Assembly: GCA_025200525.1 (NCBI GenBank)
Contig: CM045758.1
Span: 3,898,706 to 3,962,705, forward strand
From: Camellia lanceoleosa
Lineage: Eukaryota > Streptophyta > Magnoliopsida > Ericales > Theaceae
Direction of reading: 5' to 3'
DNA: 64,000 nucleotides
The notes under the pieces are model-generated. The model was not told the DNA's origin. It saw only the letters and a program-made list of their open reading frames with translations, and searched no databases. Made by a program: the position numbers and the translations under genes. Below are positions 38,066 through 49,925 of this stretch, in pieces. Each line of letters opens with the position of its first letter. Position 1 is the stretch's first letter.

Positions 38066-39405
38066 ACTCCTCTCCACTTCTTGCTAAGAAGATTTCTGTG
38101 TGATTACCCCCATCATCCTTATTGGGAGTCTATTGAACTCCACACTCCCCTTCATCAAAAAATTTTCACTTATCTCTAGACCATCCCTCAAAACTACTTT
38201 TCCAACACCATTGCTAAATTTCTTTGAAGCAGCCCTTCGATATTATCCATTGACAACTCTACACCCACACTCCCCTTTTAAACACCACCGTCCACTCCTT
38301 ATGCTTACCACAAATGGAAACCTCCCCTCCTTATTTTCAGAGAAGTTGGATCGACGGTTGTCACTCATCCTAGTATTCCCTAACTCCCTCTCCTTTGCCT
38401 TTGAGCACCTACCATGTATTTGAAAATGCCTTAGATTTTCTACTCCCTATGAAATTTGAGAGAATAATTTTAGGGTTTTAATAAATATTTTCAATTGGAT
38501 AATAATTTGGCGCAAGTATAATTTATAACTTGCTTGCACTACAAAATGTGGAGCTCTTCTACCTAGATTGATGTGTGTTATGTAGCTAGTAATCAATTTT
38601 AGGAAAATTTTCTCTCTTTGGTATAAAACAAATGAAGTTTATGGCTTGATGAACAATTTAAGAACATTATTAGTAGGGCTATGCAAAATACTATCCAAAA
38701 CGTTCAAACCGTCAAAACCATCCGAATTGCACCAAACCGCGTCAAACCATGCATTTATGAGGTCGGGGAGGGGAGAATGCGTGTGCGTGTGCATGTGCGT
38801 GTTGTTGGTCTACCCAGGCGGTGCGGCGTAGTTGGCGGTTTGGAAAACATAACCTACGCATTAAACCGCCCACCCCCCCATTTTATGTAAATTTTCAAAC
38901 CAAGTATAGCTTAATAAAAATACACTTCACAAACACCCAATCCTTTATCAATTGAACCTAATAATACACTCACTGATTCTCTCTTATCATATTAGAATCA
39001 GATTCGTAGAGAAAGAAGCAGCCCCTCTTGCCCCACTCTTCCCCTCTTGCCGCCGCCACCACCTTACCTCTCGCCGCCGATCGCCATTGCCTTAGTACTC
39101 TCTCTCTCTCTCTCTCTCTTAAATCTTTGAGTATTATATATTTTATTTGCTCTCACTCTTCATATTTTTGTTTCATCTTCGTATCAATGTCATCTTCTTT
39201 TTTTGAAATTTTTTTTCAACCCTTTTATGGGAAACCCTTGTTTTGAACCTTTTTTTCAACATTTTTATGGGATTTTGCACAGTTTTTAAACATCTCTACT
39301 TTGATTTGATCCAATCCTTTTTATTTACCTACAAAAAAAGAGAAGAAAAGAATGAACAAGGCAAATTTAATAGATTGTTTGGAACAAATTTATATTCTTC
39401 AAGTT

Positions 39406-41483
39406 TGTAACGCCCTAAAATATAACCGTAGATTCAACCGAAATATAAATAAATAACTATATGAATTAGAGTGTAACGTTCTTTCATTTCATAGAGTTAA
39501 TAATACAAAAGAGTTTAACATAAATAAATGTTCTATAGGCTTACACCTTTTCAAGCTTTGGCTTGGTTACAATAAAAATGAGACTAGCTCATACAATTTA
39601 AGCCCTAGGCTATATAAAAAGTGAAACAAAACAAAGAAGCTCTTGCTCCCCAAAAGTTCCTCCAATGTTATTGCCTTGGTGGAGGCATGCCATCGTCACC
39701 TGAAAATGTTTTTCCAAAATAGGGTGAGCCACAGCCCAGCAGGAATAATCTAACACAATATATGAGATTTAACAAAGATATGAGTGCAAGGAGCATATAC
39801 AATGCATGGGTAAAACATTCAGATTTTATATAGTCATAGAATACCAATTCTATACTTCTTTTCATTTTCCTTCAACTCATTTTAATACACAAGCCAATTT
39901 CATTATTCCTTCGATAATCCAAATGAGACTACAACTCAATGGTTCTACAATCACGCCATTAACACACAAACACTTCAAATTGCTATTTTATTGAAATTTC
40001 GTCCGCGGGATCGGTACCCATGTATAAATCTTGAGACTTTCACTCAGGACACTCCGGCCAACTTAATTGTAATAGAGTCCATCCCCTTTCTCCTTCCAAA
40101 CAATCATACATATACAATGTATTTAAACACATAGTCATACATGGAGTACATCCCCTTTCTCCTCCCAAATAATCATACATATACAACATATTTATAATAT
40201 GATCATCTTCAATGATAACCAACCATGGATTAGTTTTAATTCATCTAATTCTCATGTAATTTCTACAACAATCATAGTTATCTTCCACCGATAGTTCAAT
40301 ACAGTTATTTCTAAATAGATATACAATCTGAAGACAAATAATTTATTCAAAATTTCCAAAGATGAGGTGTATCATCCACTCAAATCCACTATTTATTTCA
40401 AAACTCATTCAATTTCATGTTCACAACATCAATTTCATGTTCACAATATCAATTTCATTTACTTATATAAAATAAATATTATGATCATTTTAGGGCAAAC
40501 CCTCTCTTTTCTCAATTATCAACCAAGTAGCAAAATCAACTATTTTGATCCCATACAACATCATTTTCAAACCCCACAATCATTTATCCCTCATTCATCA
40601 AAACCTCTCTTTCCATTTTACACTCAAACCCTAGGTTTGTTTACATTATTCCCAAATCCCACCATTGTTACACAACGACAAATAACTAAGCTAAAAATCA
40701 TATTAAAGTGTAAAAAATTCCTACCTCAAGTTTAGAAGATCAATGGAGCAAGGACGAAACTTCAACAACGCCGAAACCACGTTCTAATCGGATCAAAATG
40801 AAGCTCTTGGAATGCTTCAACTTTTTCTCAGAGACACTAGGGTAGAGAATCCAAAGGATCTAAGCCAAAATGTAGAGAGAGAGGGTATTTTGGAGAGAGA
40901 GAGTCAAGATCTAGGTTTTTGGAAAGTTTTAGAGAGAAGAATGAAAAAGTGATATAAAATGTCACTTTCGCGATCTGATATATGCACAGTCCGTTCGAGC
41001 AAAAGAGTTGATGCTCGAACGTCAGACACAAAAAGTTGTTCCACTCGAGCAGAAGAAAGGCCGCTCGAGCGCCAAGACTCAACGAATGCTCACCGCGCGA
41101 GCGTAGAAAACACACATCCAGAAGTTTTGCAGACAACAAACCAATGCTCGAGCGTAAGAAACGCCGTTCGAGCTTAGAAAATACTCTCCTAGTAGTTTTG
41201 CAAACCTGCAAAGTACTGAGAGTTTGCAAAGTCCGCTCGAGCACGAGAAATGCCACTCGAGCGGAGGAGTAAAGATTGCAAAGCCCGCTCGAGCGAAGAA
41301 CCAAAAATCTGGATAACAAAGGTTTAGAAAAACAAGCAACTAATTTGTTCCAAACACACAATTACAATCCAATAACCAAAACAAAGGGAAGACAAGGGAA
41401 ACAAGATATGAATCTCTATTCAAAACCATACAAACTCGAGTTCGGAATACTACAGGTGACGGGTCAAAACTGGAATCGCTATA
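39406..41483. mobile_element. Possible solo LTR or LTR-retrotransposon fragment
   Basis: It starts with TGTAACGCCCTAAAATATAA, a common start of plant Ty3/gypsy LTRs, right after AAGTT (39401-39405). AAGTT recurs at 41484-41488. Near the right end is GGTGACGGGTCAAAAC, also frequent in these LTRs, but the terminal bases are not the usual CA. Within it, 40970-41300 holds many CTCGAGC-type motifs. No pol domain was found. The boundaries are tentative. Confidence 0.4.
40970..41300. repeat. Degenerate CTCGAGC motif array
   Basis: About ten copies of (G)CTCGAGC(G) or GTTCGAGC occur at irregular spacing of roughly 20-60 bases (for example near 40993, 41043, 41063, 41145, 41236, 41255 and 41287). The palindromic core gives a false 174-codon open stretch on the minus strand. 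Confidence 0.6.
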
Positions 41484-42106
41484 AAGTTATCAATTATATA
41501 TTTGATTTCCTTTTGTTGTTTGTACTTTGATTTATGTACTTCGATTTATGTACTTCCCAATCTATGAATAGTTATGTCTAAAATTGTATCATGTGTCTTC
41601 CATTTGACACTGATTTTTTTATTTTATTTTTTACCTTAATTGTAAATTTGTATTTTGTAATAGATAACGGATGAGGAGAATACAAGTGATGAGTGCTTTG
41701 GATTGTTATTGTGTAATTTATTTGGATTGTTGAGATTCTAGTTTGCTAGTTTGTCTGTGTTGAATATTTTAATTTTGACTATTTTAGCTAATTTATAAAT
41801 TAGTTTTTTTTTTTTTTTTCATTCAGATTTTATAATTTGAATTATGTTCTTTCTAATCCGCCAATCTGCTTGAACCACCAAGTCGAAACCGTCATTATTT
41901 GCCAACTGCTCTACCGGTTCCTAATGGCAAAATGATGGTTCCTAATGACAAATTTGCCAATCCGCCACCTGCTACACGGTTTTCTTTTATTCTCAAACCG
42001 CACTGAAATGTACTGCGCACACCCCTAACTATTAGTGAAGCCGATGGAAATTTTTAGATGTGTTTTTTTTTTGGTTCCATTTTTATTGATTTTATTTAAT
42101 GTGATT

Positions 42107-42262
42107 ATGAAAGATTGTGGTTTGGTTCAAGTTTTTTTTTTTTTTGGATAAATAAGCAAATTTATTAGAAAAGCACCAAGATGATGAAAGATTGTGGTTT
42201 GGTTCAAGTTTTTTTTTTTTGGGATAAATAAGCAAATTTATTAGAAAAGCACCAAGATGATG
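42107..42262 (-). repeat. 77-bp duplicated LINE 3' tail with poly(T)
   Basis: Two head-to-tail copies start at 42107 and 42184: ATGAAAGATTGTGGTTTGG, then a T run, then ATAAATAAGCAAATTTATTA. Read on the minus strand, the second part is the LINE 3' end followed by poly(A). The copies differ only in the T-run and a base or two. Confidence 0.8.
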
Positions 42263-44570
42263 CAAAGAATACAAAATTCAAACCCCCAAGGAAAAAATGC
42301 TAAGCTATCAAATCCTCTACAAAATCTACATAAGCCAAAACATTTAGATCAACCAACCCCGTAACCCAATTATATAACACCATAAACGGTCGCCTCTCCA
42401 GCCAAGAAATCGAATGAGACACCTCTTGGAATACACGCCTATTACGCTTCAATTAAATAAACCACATTAAACAGTGAGAAGCAATCATCCATGCTTTTCA
42501 ATGTTTCCTCCCAACCCTACCCCCAGTCCAACTCTGCAAGACTGCCAATACCAAACTTGGTTGCATCCAAACTACATCAACTGGGCAATGAACGAGCAAA
42601 TGGTCCATCGACTCAGCATCACCACAACACAAACGACACCAATGCACAAGTATATGCCCACGGCGAATCAGATTATCAATCGTCAGAATATGCCTAAGGT
42701 TGTCATACACACAAAGAAAGCTACCTTGAATGGCGTGCCCGGCACCCATACACATTTCCAGGGAAACAAAACTGCATCAACATGAACAAACGCACCATAG
42801 TACGAAGACACAGAAAAAAGCCCCTTAGGGCCTAGACAGACCTAAACCATAGAATCCTCCCCTGCACCTCCAACTTGCAACCCGTATAAGAAACCGAACA
42901 GTTCCACTAATTGATCCACGTTCCAATCCTAAACCTCATGACGTCGCTGCCACACATTCCAAACCACCGCCTGTCCTTGCTCCGTTCGAATCGCCCCCAT
43001 CATAACATCAGAATCTTTTGCAATCCCAAAAATCCAATGGAACAGTTGCTCTAAAGAAGTATCCCCACATTGCCTATTATGCCAAAAACGGACTCTATCT
43101 CCCAACCCTACATTCTGTTGAATCTTCCGCCAAAACTCCTCCCAGCCTAACCAAATTCCTTTCCAGACACCACAACCATGAGGCTTACCCAAACACCACC
43201 CCTCTCTTCCCTGACCAAACCTTAGTTGCACGAAGCGGGAGCAGAGAAACATGGCCACTTAGAGGAGTCATAGATTAGGAGCGCTTATGCATTATTTTCA
43301 TTAATTATATTTTATTTATTATAAGGAATAATAAGTTATGTTAAAATAAATAATAAATAAAAATTCGATGTTTTATTTTATAAATTTTTTAAGATTTTTT
43401 TATTATATACGATTTAAATAGATTTTTTTTAAACAATTAGATAATTTATTTTATTTATTATGTTTTAAAAAGTTAAGAAATAATAAATTCTGTTAAAAAA
43501 ATAAAAAATAAAAAATAAATAAAAATTATATTGTTTATGATGAATTATATTATTATATGATAAATTATATTGTTTATGATGAATTATATTATTATATGAT
43601 AAATTATATTATATAAAATAAAGTCAAATATGAAAACAGAGAGGGAGATCGAGTGAGAGAAGCAAATAGAGACGAAGAAAGAGAGACGAAGAGGAGATCG
43701 AGAGTGAGAGAAAAGAGAGAGAGAGACGAAGACCTAGGGCTTCGAAGAGGGAGACGAAGACTAGGGCTTCGAAGGGGAAGTCAAAGGGCGAGATCGAAGT
43801 TGTTGAATAGAGGATTGAAGCCAGCGACCAGGTTCTCTCCTTGCCCTCTCAAGAGTGCTTCCTTCTCGCATCAGATTCGCGTTTCCCTCTCCTCAGATTT
43901 GCGATTCTACCACGATTCTTCCTCAGAAGTGCAAAATCACGCTTTTCCTTAGAGTCATCATCATCTGAGACGATTCCTGCTACTAAGGACCAAACTTTGC
44001 CACAACCACCTTCCTCCATAAATGCTCTCTTTCCCTCCCAAAACGCCACAACCACTTGTCCAGTAATGCCAAATTAAACATAACAAACCGCCCAACTCCC
44101 AAACCCCCTTTCCCCTTAGAACGACAAACACGATCCCACGCCACCAAATGAGAATAAGAACCCTCCCCCTTATCTCCCCATAAAAAATCCCACTACCATT
44201 TCTCAATCTGCTTCGCAACTGTCACCAGAATCACATGAACCGACATAAAATAAGTCGGGATACTCGACAAGACACTCTTGACCAAAGTAACCCTCCCTCC
44301 TTTAGATAAATATTGTCGCTTCCACCTTTCCAACCACTGTTGCACACGCTCCACCACCCTGTCCCACACCCCGAGGGCCTTGAAAGAAGCTCCCAAAGGT
44401 AGACCAAGATACGAAACTGGCAGAGAAGCCACCTTGCACCCCAAAATCGCTGCCAAAACTAGTAGTCAAGCCACCTCACCTATTGGAATTAATTTAGACT
44501 TTGAGAAATTTACTGGAAGACCAGACACAGCCTCAAAACACAGTAACACACCATTGACTCTTAGTCCTTA
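42240..44570 (-). mobile_element. Decayed L1-type LINE, reverse-transcriptase C-terminal half
   Basis: The minus strand, read from 44570 downwards, gives [73 protein letters not shown], then after an interruption GREGWCLGKPHGCGVWKGIW, LGDRVRFWHNRQCGD and the zf-RVT region LTIDNLIRRGHILVHWCRLC with ESMDHLLVHCPV. These are standard parts of plant LINE ORF2. Frameshifts and stops are present. The 5' part is truncated near 44570. The 3' end has poly(A) at the duplicated tail. A ~780-bp insertion splits it at about 43213-43988. Confidence 0.85.
43213..43998. mobile_element. Insertion inside the LINE, with 11-bp near-direct repeats
   Basis: The LINE peptide register breaks after KVVVAKFGP and resumes at GREGWCLG. 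GACCAAACCTT (about 43213) and GACCAAACTTT (about 43988) bound the interruption. It holds AT-rich DNA with a 39-bp tandem repeat (43523-43602), then a GA-rich, leader-like stretch (43640-43985). No terminal inverted repeat is evident. Some bases near 43225-43260 could still be LINE. Confidence 0.45.
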
Positions 44571-44944
44571 GATATTGAGAATCTAACAGCATGATATTTA
44601 TAAGCACTCTCACATGAAATGGTTTTAACTGAGAGTGAGAATTGGCAACGCTAGACCAAATTTTTTTATTTTTGGGAGTTAATGATATGAGATTGAATTA
44701 AATTGTACCTTTTATTATCAGAATAATGGGAAACACCGACATCATGATTTGTGAAAACTGTAATTAGGAATATTTAATCTTCATTTATAGCAATGTATTG
44801 GATCTACGGAGGATACTATTGTCATTATTTACTTCCTAAAAATGTTTTACATCTCTAGAGACATTTTGCAGTAGTATTGATATTGATCAAAATGAGCATG
44901 TCTGTCTAAATCTTTCATAACCTATTCTTTTCTTTTGGTTACAG

Positions 44945-45066
44945 GGTTTGAACAGTGATTCTGCTGTTGACTTTTTGTACGATAGAACTCTCTGTTTACA
45001 GAATTACTTGTTGGTTTCTTTCTTTCACTCTCATTGTTCAAAGGGGCACATATATCGCTTATAAGG
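44945..45066 (+). other. MFAP1 5' UTR, second leader segment (inferred)
   Basis: The sequence follows the acceptor-like GGTTACAG ending at 44944 and runs to the start codon. It contains an in-frame ATG at 45034 without an intervening stop. The 5' end depends on the inferred splice from 35626. Confidence 0.4.
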
Positions 45067-46877
45067 ATGTCTGTAACAGCAGGTGTTAGTGATACTGTTA
45101 TTGCCATTAGGGATAAACTTAGAGGAAAAATTGGCCAAACAAAAGTCAAAAGGTATTGGCCTGGTAAAGCTCCTGAATGGGCTGATGATGTCGATGAAGA
45201 TGGGGATATTAGAATGACTAGGGTAGTTGCCCTGGAGAAAGCTTTCCCTAGTCAGGAAGATTCTGGCATTGTGAGGCGGGATGATCCTAGGCTGCGTCGT
45301 CTGGCTGAGAGTAGGATAGATAATCGCGAAGAAATTAGAGCTGACCATAGGCGCATTCGACAAGCTGAGATTGTTTCGACAATAGAAGAGGAAACCAAAA
45401 GACAAGAAGGATTAGATTTAGAGGAAGAGGATGAAAATGCTTTGGAGGAAAGGAGGAGGAGACTTAGGGAGAAGTTGCTTCAGAGGCAGCAGGAAGAAGC
45501 TGCACTTCTTCCAGATGAAGAAGAGGATGAAGTAGAGGATGAGGAGGAAGAGGAGTCTGAATACGAGACTGATTCAGAGGATGAATTAACGGGTCCAGCA
45601 TTGGTGAAGCCTGTCTTTGTTCCAAAATCAGAAAGAGACACCATAGCTGAGCGTGAGAGGCTTGAGGCAGAAGAAAAAGCTCTTGAGGAATTAGTTAAGA
45701 AGCGATTAGAAGAAAGAAGGGTGGAGACGAAGCAAATAGTGGTTGAGGAGATTCGGAAGGATGAAGAAATTCAGAAGAATTTGGATTTGGAGGCTAATGC
45801 TGCCGATGTAGATACTGATGATGAAGTCAATGAGGCAGAGGAATATGAGGCGTGGAAGGCCAGAGAGATTGCAAGGATCAAGAGGGATAGGGAGGCCCGA
45901 GAGGCAATGTTGAAGGAGAAGGAAGAGATTGAAAAGGTGAGGAACATGACCGAGGAAGAGAGGAGGGAGTGGGAGAGGAAGAATCCGAAACCTGCACCCC
46001 AGTCCAAGCAGAAGTGGAGGTTCATGCAGAAATACTACCACAAGGGTGCTTTCTTTCAGTCAGATGCGGATGACCATGCTGCAACTGCCAGGTCAGATGA
46101 TATATACAGACGTGATTTCTCTGCTCCAACTGGAGAAGATAAGATGGACAAGACCATACTACCTAAAGTCATGCAGGTCAAACACTTTGGTCGTAGTGGG
46201 AGGACGAAATGGACCCATCTTGTTGGCGAGGATACAACTGATTGGAACAATCCGTAAGTGCAATTTTCTTGTTACTACCTTTTTTTTCTTCTTCTTTTGC
46301 TCACTCAATATAGCTGTTCTCTAATTATTTATTCTTTTTTAAAAAATATTCATCTACTGGCCTACTGATTAAGAGTAGTTTCGTGATTTGTTTATATATT
46401 GGTTGGTTCTATGATAGTTGATTTGGCTCTAGATGTTAGGACGACCTCTTTGTTTTTTGGTTGGACCTTACCTCTTTGTTTTTTGGTTGGACCTTACCCC
46501 AAAATTTTTTCTAATAAGTTGTTTTGGGAATTGGTTTTTAAGTGGCTTTTTGACTTTTTTACGAAAAAAAAAAGGTGCAAAAAGTAGAGAGGAGAGTTGA
46601 GTTCTTTGTAGTGGTTTTTTGGTTAAAATGTAGCATTCCCAAAATAGGTTTTCAGGCTGTCTAATTTTATGTAGGAGAGGACACTGATATGTAATACCAA
46701 AATCCACTGGCACCTTTAAAAAAATCACATAGCAGCACACATCTTGGAAATTTATGCATAATGGAGTGAATTATATAAATATGCATATAGTAAAATAAAC
46801 AAAAATTGCATTGGATAAGGGTTCAAATCAAATCAATTCTGATTTGAAACAGCAGATCAACTTGGAATTGCAAGCCT

Positions 46878-46911
<34 letters not shown>

Positions 46912-47309
46912 GTGATAATAATAAAAAATTACATGACTAGAAATTGCTGTGTCAACTCATGAGATCAGATCAGATCATCTCACACAAAATGTCCTAAAAA
47001 TGAGGAAATTGTTGTGTTGTTTGTTTCTACACAATTTTGGTATTAGAGACCTACTTTGATTCACTGCTTGGCTTGATCAGCGAGGTTGCCTTCTTGGTTG
47101 TTTTTATGTTGAGGGTATCCTGTTAAATTTTTGGTTTGTAGGATCATATTTATACGAACCGTTTTTCTTAATTATTCTTTGGTTGGTTATACAGGTGGAC
47201 ATACAATGATCCTCTTCGGGCCAAGTACAATGCAAAAATGGCCGGAATGAACGCACCTATAGCAAAACCCAAAGGAAGCAAGAAGCTTAAGGATTGGGAG
47301 TCTCGGTGA
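45067..47309 (+). CDS. MFAP1: MFAP1-like spliceosomal protein
   Basis: Microfibrillar-associated protein 1 homologues are nuclear components of the spliceosomal B complex, despite the name. Exons are 45067-46253 and 47195-47309, giving 433 residues, close to the ~435-440 usual for the family. The start gives the conserved N-terminus MSVTAGVSDTVIAIRDKLRG; an in-frame ATG 33 bases upstream (45034) gives residues not expected in the family. Visible features are WPGKAPEWAD at residues 31-40, a long charged coiled-coil region with an acidic stretch around 120-190, WRFMQKYYHKGAFF at 317-330, GRSGRTKWTHL and a C-terminal KLKDWESR. The intron splits the Pro codon before WTYNDPLRAKYN and keeps frame. 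The 942-bp intron contains a 30-G run. Confidence 0.96.
46444..46495. repeat. 26-bp tandem duplication in MFAP1 intron
   Basis: Two perfect copies of a unit starting ACCTCTTTGTTTTTTGGTTG follow each other. Confidence 0.85.
46880..46909. repeat. Uninterrupted run of 30 G residues
   Basis: A poly(G) homopolymer in the MFAP1 intron, unique in the window. It could form G-quadruplex DNA/RNA or could be an assembly artefact. Confidence 0.95.
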
Positions 47310-49565
47310 AGCGGAAATGTTTCTTGTGCTGCCAAAGCACCCATACAAGTCCGTAACTTCTTTCTCTATGTTGTTTTTAATTGGATTAACCTCTATAGGC
47401 TTTTACTTTGTTAGTGCTATTAATGTGTGAAAGTACTATTTTTGTCATTAATGTAAAACTTGTGTTACTGTCATCATGTTCGCAGTTGGTACTTTTGAAA
47501 GATGAATATTAATATGAATGCCATATATGCAAGTCTAGAAAAAATGAAATGAACTGTTTCCAGGAATGCATGGTCTGAAGGCATATTAAAAGAAAAAAAA
47601 AATATATATATATATATATAAAATATACATTTTAACATAAAAGAGATGATAAAAGTCATGCAGGACCTAACCTATGGCGATGAGATGAGTGGATTTTCCG
47701 GTGAGATGAGCTCCATACAATATTACCTGGACCTGACTACATCAACGCTTGATATTTGATAAAATAGTACCAATATAAAAAGATGTTGAATTTCAGAGTT
47801 CAATTGGCTTTACCAACTAGAGGGAATTGGACTCCTAATATTATAGTCATGTAATTTTTTTTGGACAATTTTTAATTGTAAAAGTGCATACCATATATAT
47901 TTACGTAAGTTATCATAAATATATGTAAGTTATCTTACAAAATTGTGTAAGTTTTTACAAATGTAAGTTGACCTATAAAAATTTGAAAAATCACAATTTA
48001 CGTATGTTTGTGAGTATTTATGTAATTTGTAAGGTAACTTAACTTGTATATATTTATAAGAATTTATACAAGTACATATGATATATACTTTATACACCTA
48101 AATACTTTTTATGTACTCATTGTTATTATTAATGAGAGCAATGAACGCAATGACTAAGGATGTAATAATTTTCTCCATATTATCATTAGACATGTCTTAT
48201 TTTAAGATTCAAGCAATGACTATGGATGTAATAATTTTCTCCATATTTTGATTAGACATGTTTTATTTTAAGATTCATCAATTGGAATCTTATTTCAATA
48301 TAAGTTTATTTTGGTAAGGACATGTAGTAGTTCTTTTCCATAAATATTTTAGTATTTTATATTTTTGTGAAAGAGAAAAGCATGCTACACAAATATTTTA
48401 GTATTATGATATTGTCATTTATCATTTCAATAATATTACATACTTAAATAAGTATTCAAAAAATAAAAGTATAAATTAGATTCATTTTGAGTATGGTTCA
48501 TCTTACATTAATTTTGATCTATACTATACATCTTAATTTTTAAATATTTTTTTGAATTAAAAATTTGGTACGTGTATCAAGTTTTTTAATTATTTATATT
48601 TTACCAATGAAATATCATGGGATGAGATGAAGGGGACATTTGGGTAATTTCACTTCAATCCTTTAAGTCAATTGCAGAGTTCCAGGTTTGGGGAGTTAAA
48701 GAGCTGACAACAAAATTTTATTTATTTATTTCTTTCTTTGTGTTGAATGAGAAACAAAGAAGCATTCGAGATTCGAGAATAGAAGATCTCATTTATATAT
48801 TTGTTGTGTGTATTTATTAATCTATCCCTTTGTATTTTATATATTTGTTGTAACTCATCGTCTAGCTACTATTATTATATTGATGTTCTTCAATTTCATT
48901 CATATGTTGTGGTTGAGGCAGATCTTTTCATTTCCTAATCACATTTACAAATAGATCTGAGTTTATTTTTTGAGGCTTTTTATAATTTTTTTTTTTTTTT
49001 TTTGATTTGTTTTCTTTTCATTGTACTTGTATTCTATTTTTGTTTTAATATATTACATGATTTCTCGTTCTTAAAAAAAATAAAAATGAAATGACATGAA
49101 ACGAAATGAATTGGCTGAGGTATTGTTGGACTTTGTGGGCGTGGGTCCACTTTAATAATTTAAATTATTTATTATTAAACCATGTGTATAAATTATAAAA
49201 AAATAAATCAATCTGGTAAGCATAACTTATGATTTTATCATATTTAAAAAAAAAAAAAAAAATGACTTATTTTTAAAATTATTTTTGTTTATTTTTTGTT
49301 GATAAATATTGTTAAAACATGTAGTTGTGATTGTTGTATTAATTTAAATTTTTTTTATGCATGATTTGCACACATAGTCAAACTAAATGAATGATTCAAA
49401 TCGTCGAAGGTCCATGATAGACCTCACAAAGCTGAACAACATAGTCCGTCATTGGAGATAAGTTTTTCCCTTGATGAAAGTTGATAATTGGAAAGCACAA
49501 GTTAAAATCATTTTTTTCATAAACTTTTAGATAATTAATTATTTTTAATTTATTTAAGGAGATTT
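47310..49565. other. Intergenic DNA downstream of MFAP1
   Basis: The MFAP1 3' UTR probably lies in the first 200-300 bases, but no clear AATAAA was found there. Further on there is an AT microsatellite (about 47599-47620), a ~66-bp tandem duplication (about 48148-48280, units starting CAATGACTA) and AT-rich DNA with TGTAAGTT motifs (47900-48060). No coding sequence was seen. Confidence 0.55.
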
Positions 49566-49925
49566 ACTGATAGGTTCTAATAGGTGGACTTATTGTCCAG
49601 TTTCTATGATAATTAATGACGTTTTTGATCAAATATTATTTAAAAAATATCACAAAAAATGTCACTAATTATAAGTTTTAGCGATTGTTTAAAAAAATGG
49701 TCACAAAAAGGTCACTGATTTTAAAGAATTTGTCACAAAAAAACGTTACTAATTATAAGTTTTAGCCACAATTTATAAAAGTAACAAAAAAAATCACTAA
49801 ATGTTAATTTTTAGTGACATGCAAAAAATGTCACCAAAAAAAAAAAAAAATAGCGATGATTTTATTAGAATTTATTTTCAATAAAATTTGATGAAAATTA
49901 AATTTAACTATTAACAACTATTAAT
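49566..49925. repeat. TIR repeat family, copy 2
   Basis: The left end TACTGATAGGTTCTAATAGG matches copy 1. The right side ends with an inverted AT-rich relative (TTAACTATTAACAACTATTA). The interior alternates GTCACTAATTATAAGTTTTA and reversed TTTTTAGTGAC-like units. Confidence 0.55.

Larger units (their letters stand above)
38674..42027. mobile_element. 3.35-kb hAT-like element containing an inserted element
   Basis: The left end is TAGGGCTATGCAAAATAC and the right end, reversed, TAGGGGTGTGCGCAGTAC. The flanking octamers ATTATTAG (38666-38673) and ACTATTAG (42028-42035) match at 7 of 8 positions. Subterminal AACCGTC/GCGGTTTGG motifs occur near both ends, typical of plant hAT MITEs with TAGGGGTGTGCA ends. 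The length is explained by a probable secondary insertion at 39406-41483. Confidence 0.72.

Noticed and set aside
38100..38423. A 107-codon open stretch on the + strand
   Set aside because: No motif; the opposite strand looks more like retroelement remains, and the region flanks a CACTA element.
40837..41361. A 174-codon open stretch on the minus strand
   Set aside because: It lacks any recognisable domain and falls over the degenerate CTCGAGC array, which produces open frames by composition.
45034..45066. An in-frame upstream start adding eleven residues to MFAP1
   Set aside because: The conserved N-terminus begins at 45067; the extra residues are not expected in the family.
45706..46041. 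Open stretches on the minus strand opposite MFAP1
   Set aside because: They mirror the codon bias of the highly charged MFAP1 exon; the + strand protein is clearly conserved.
46880..46909. Poly(G) as telomeric or vector sequence
   Set aside because: It is a pure G run with normal intron on both sides, and plant telomeres are TTTAGGG repeats.
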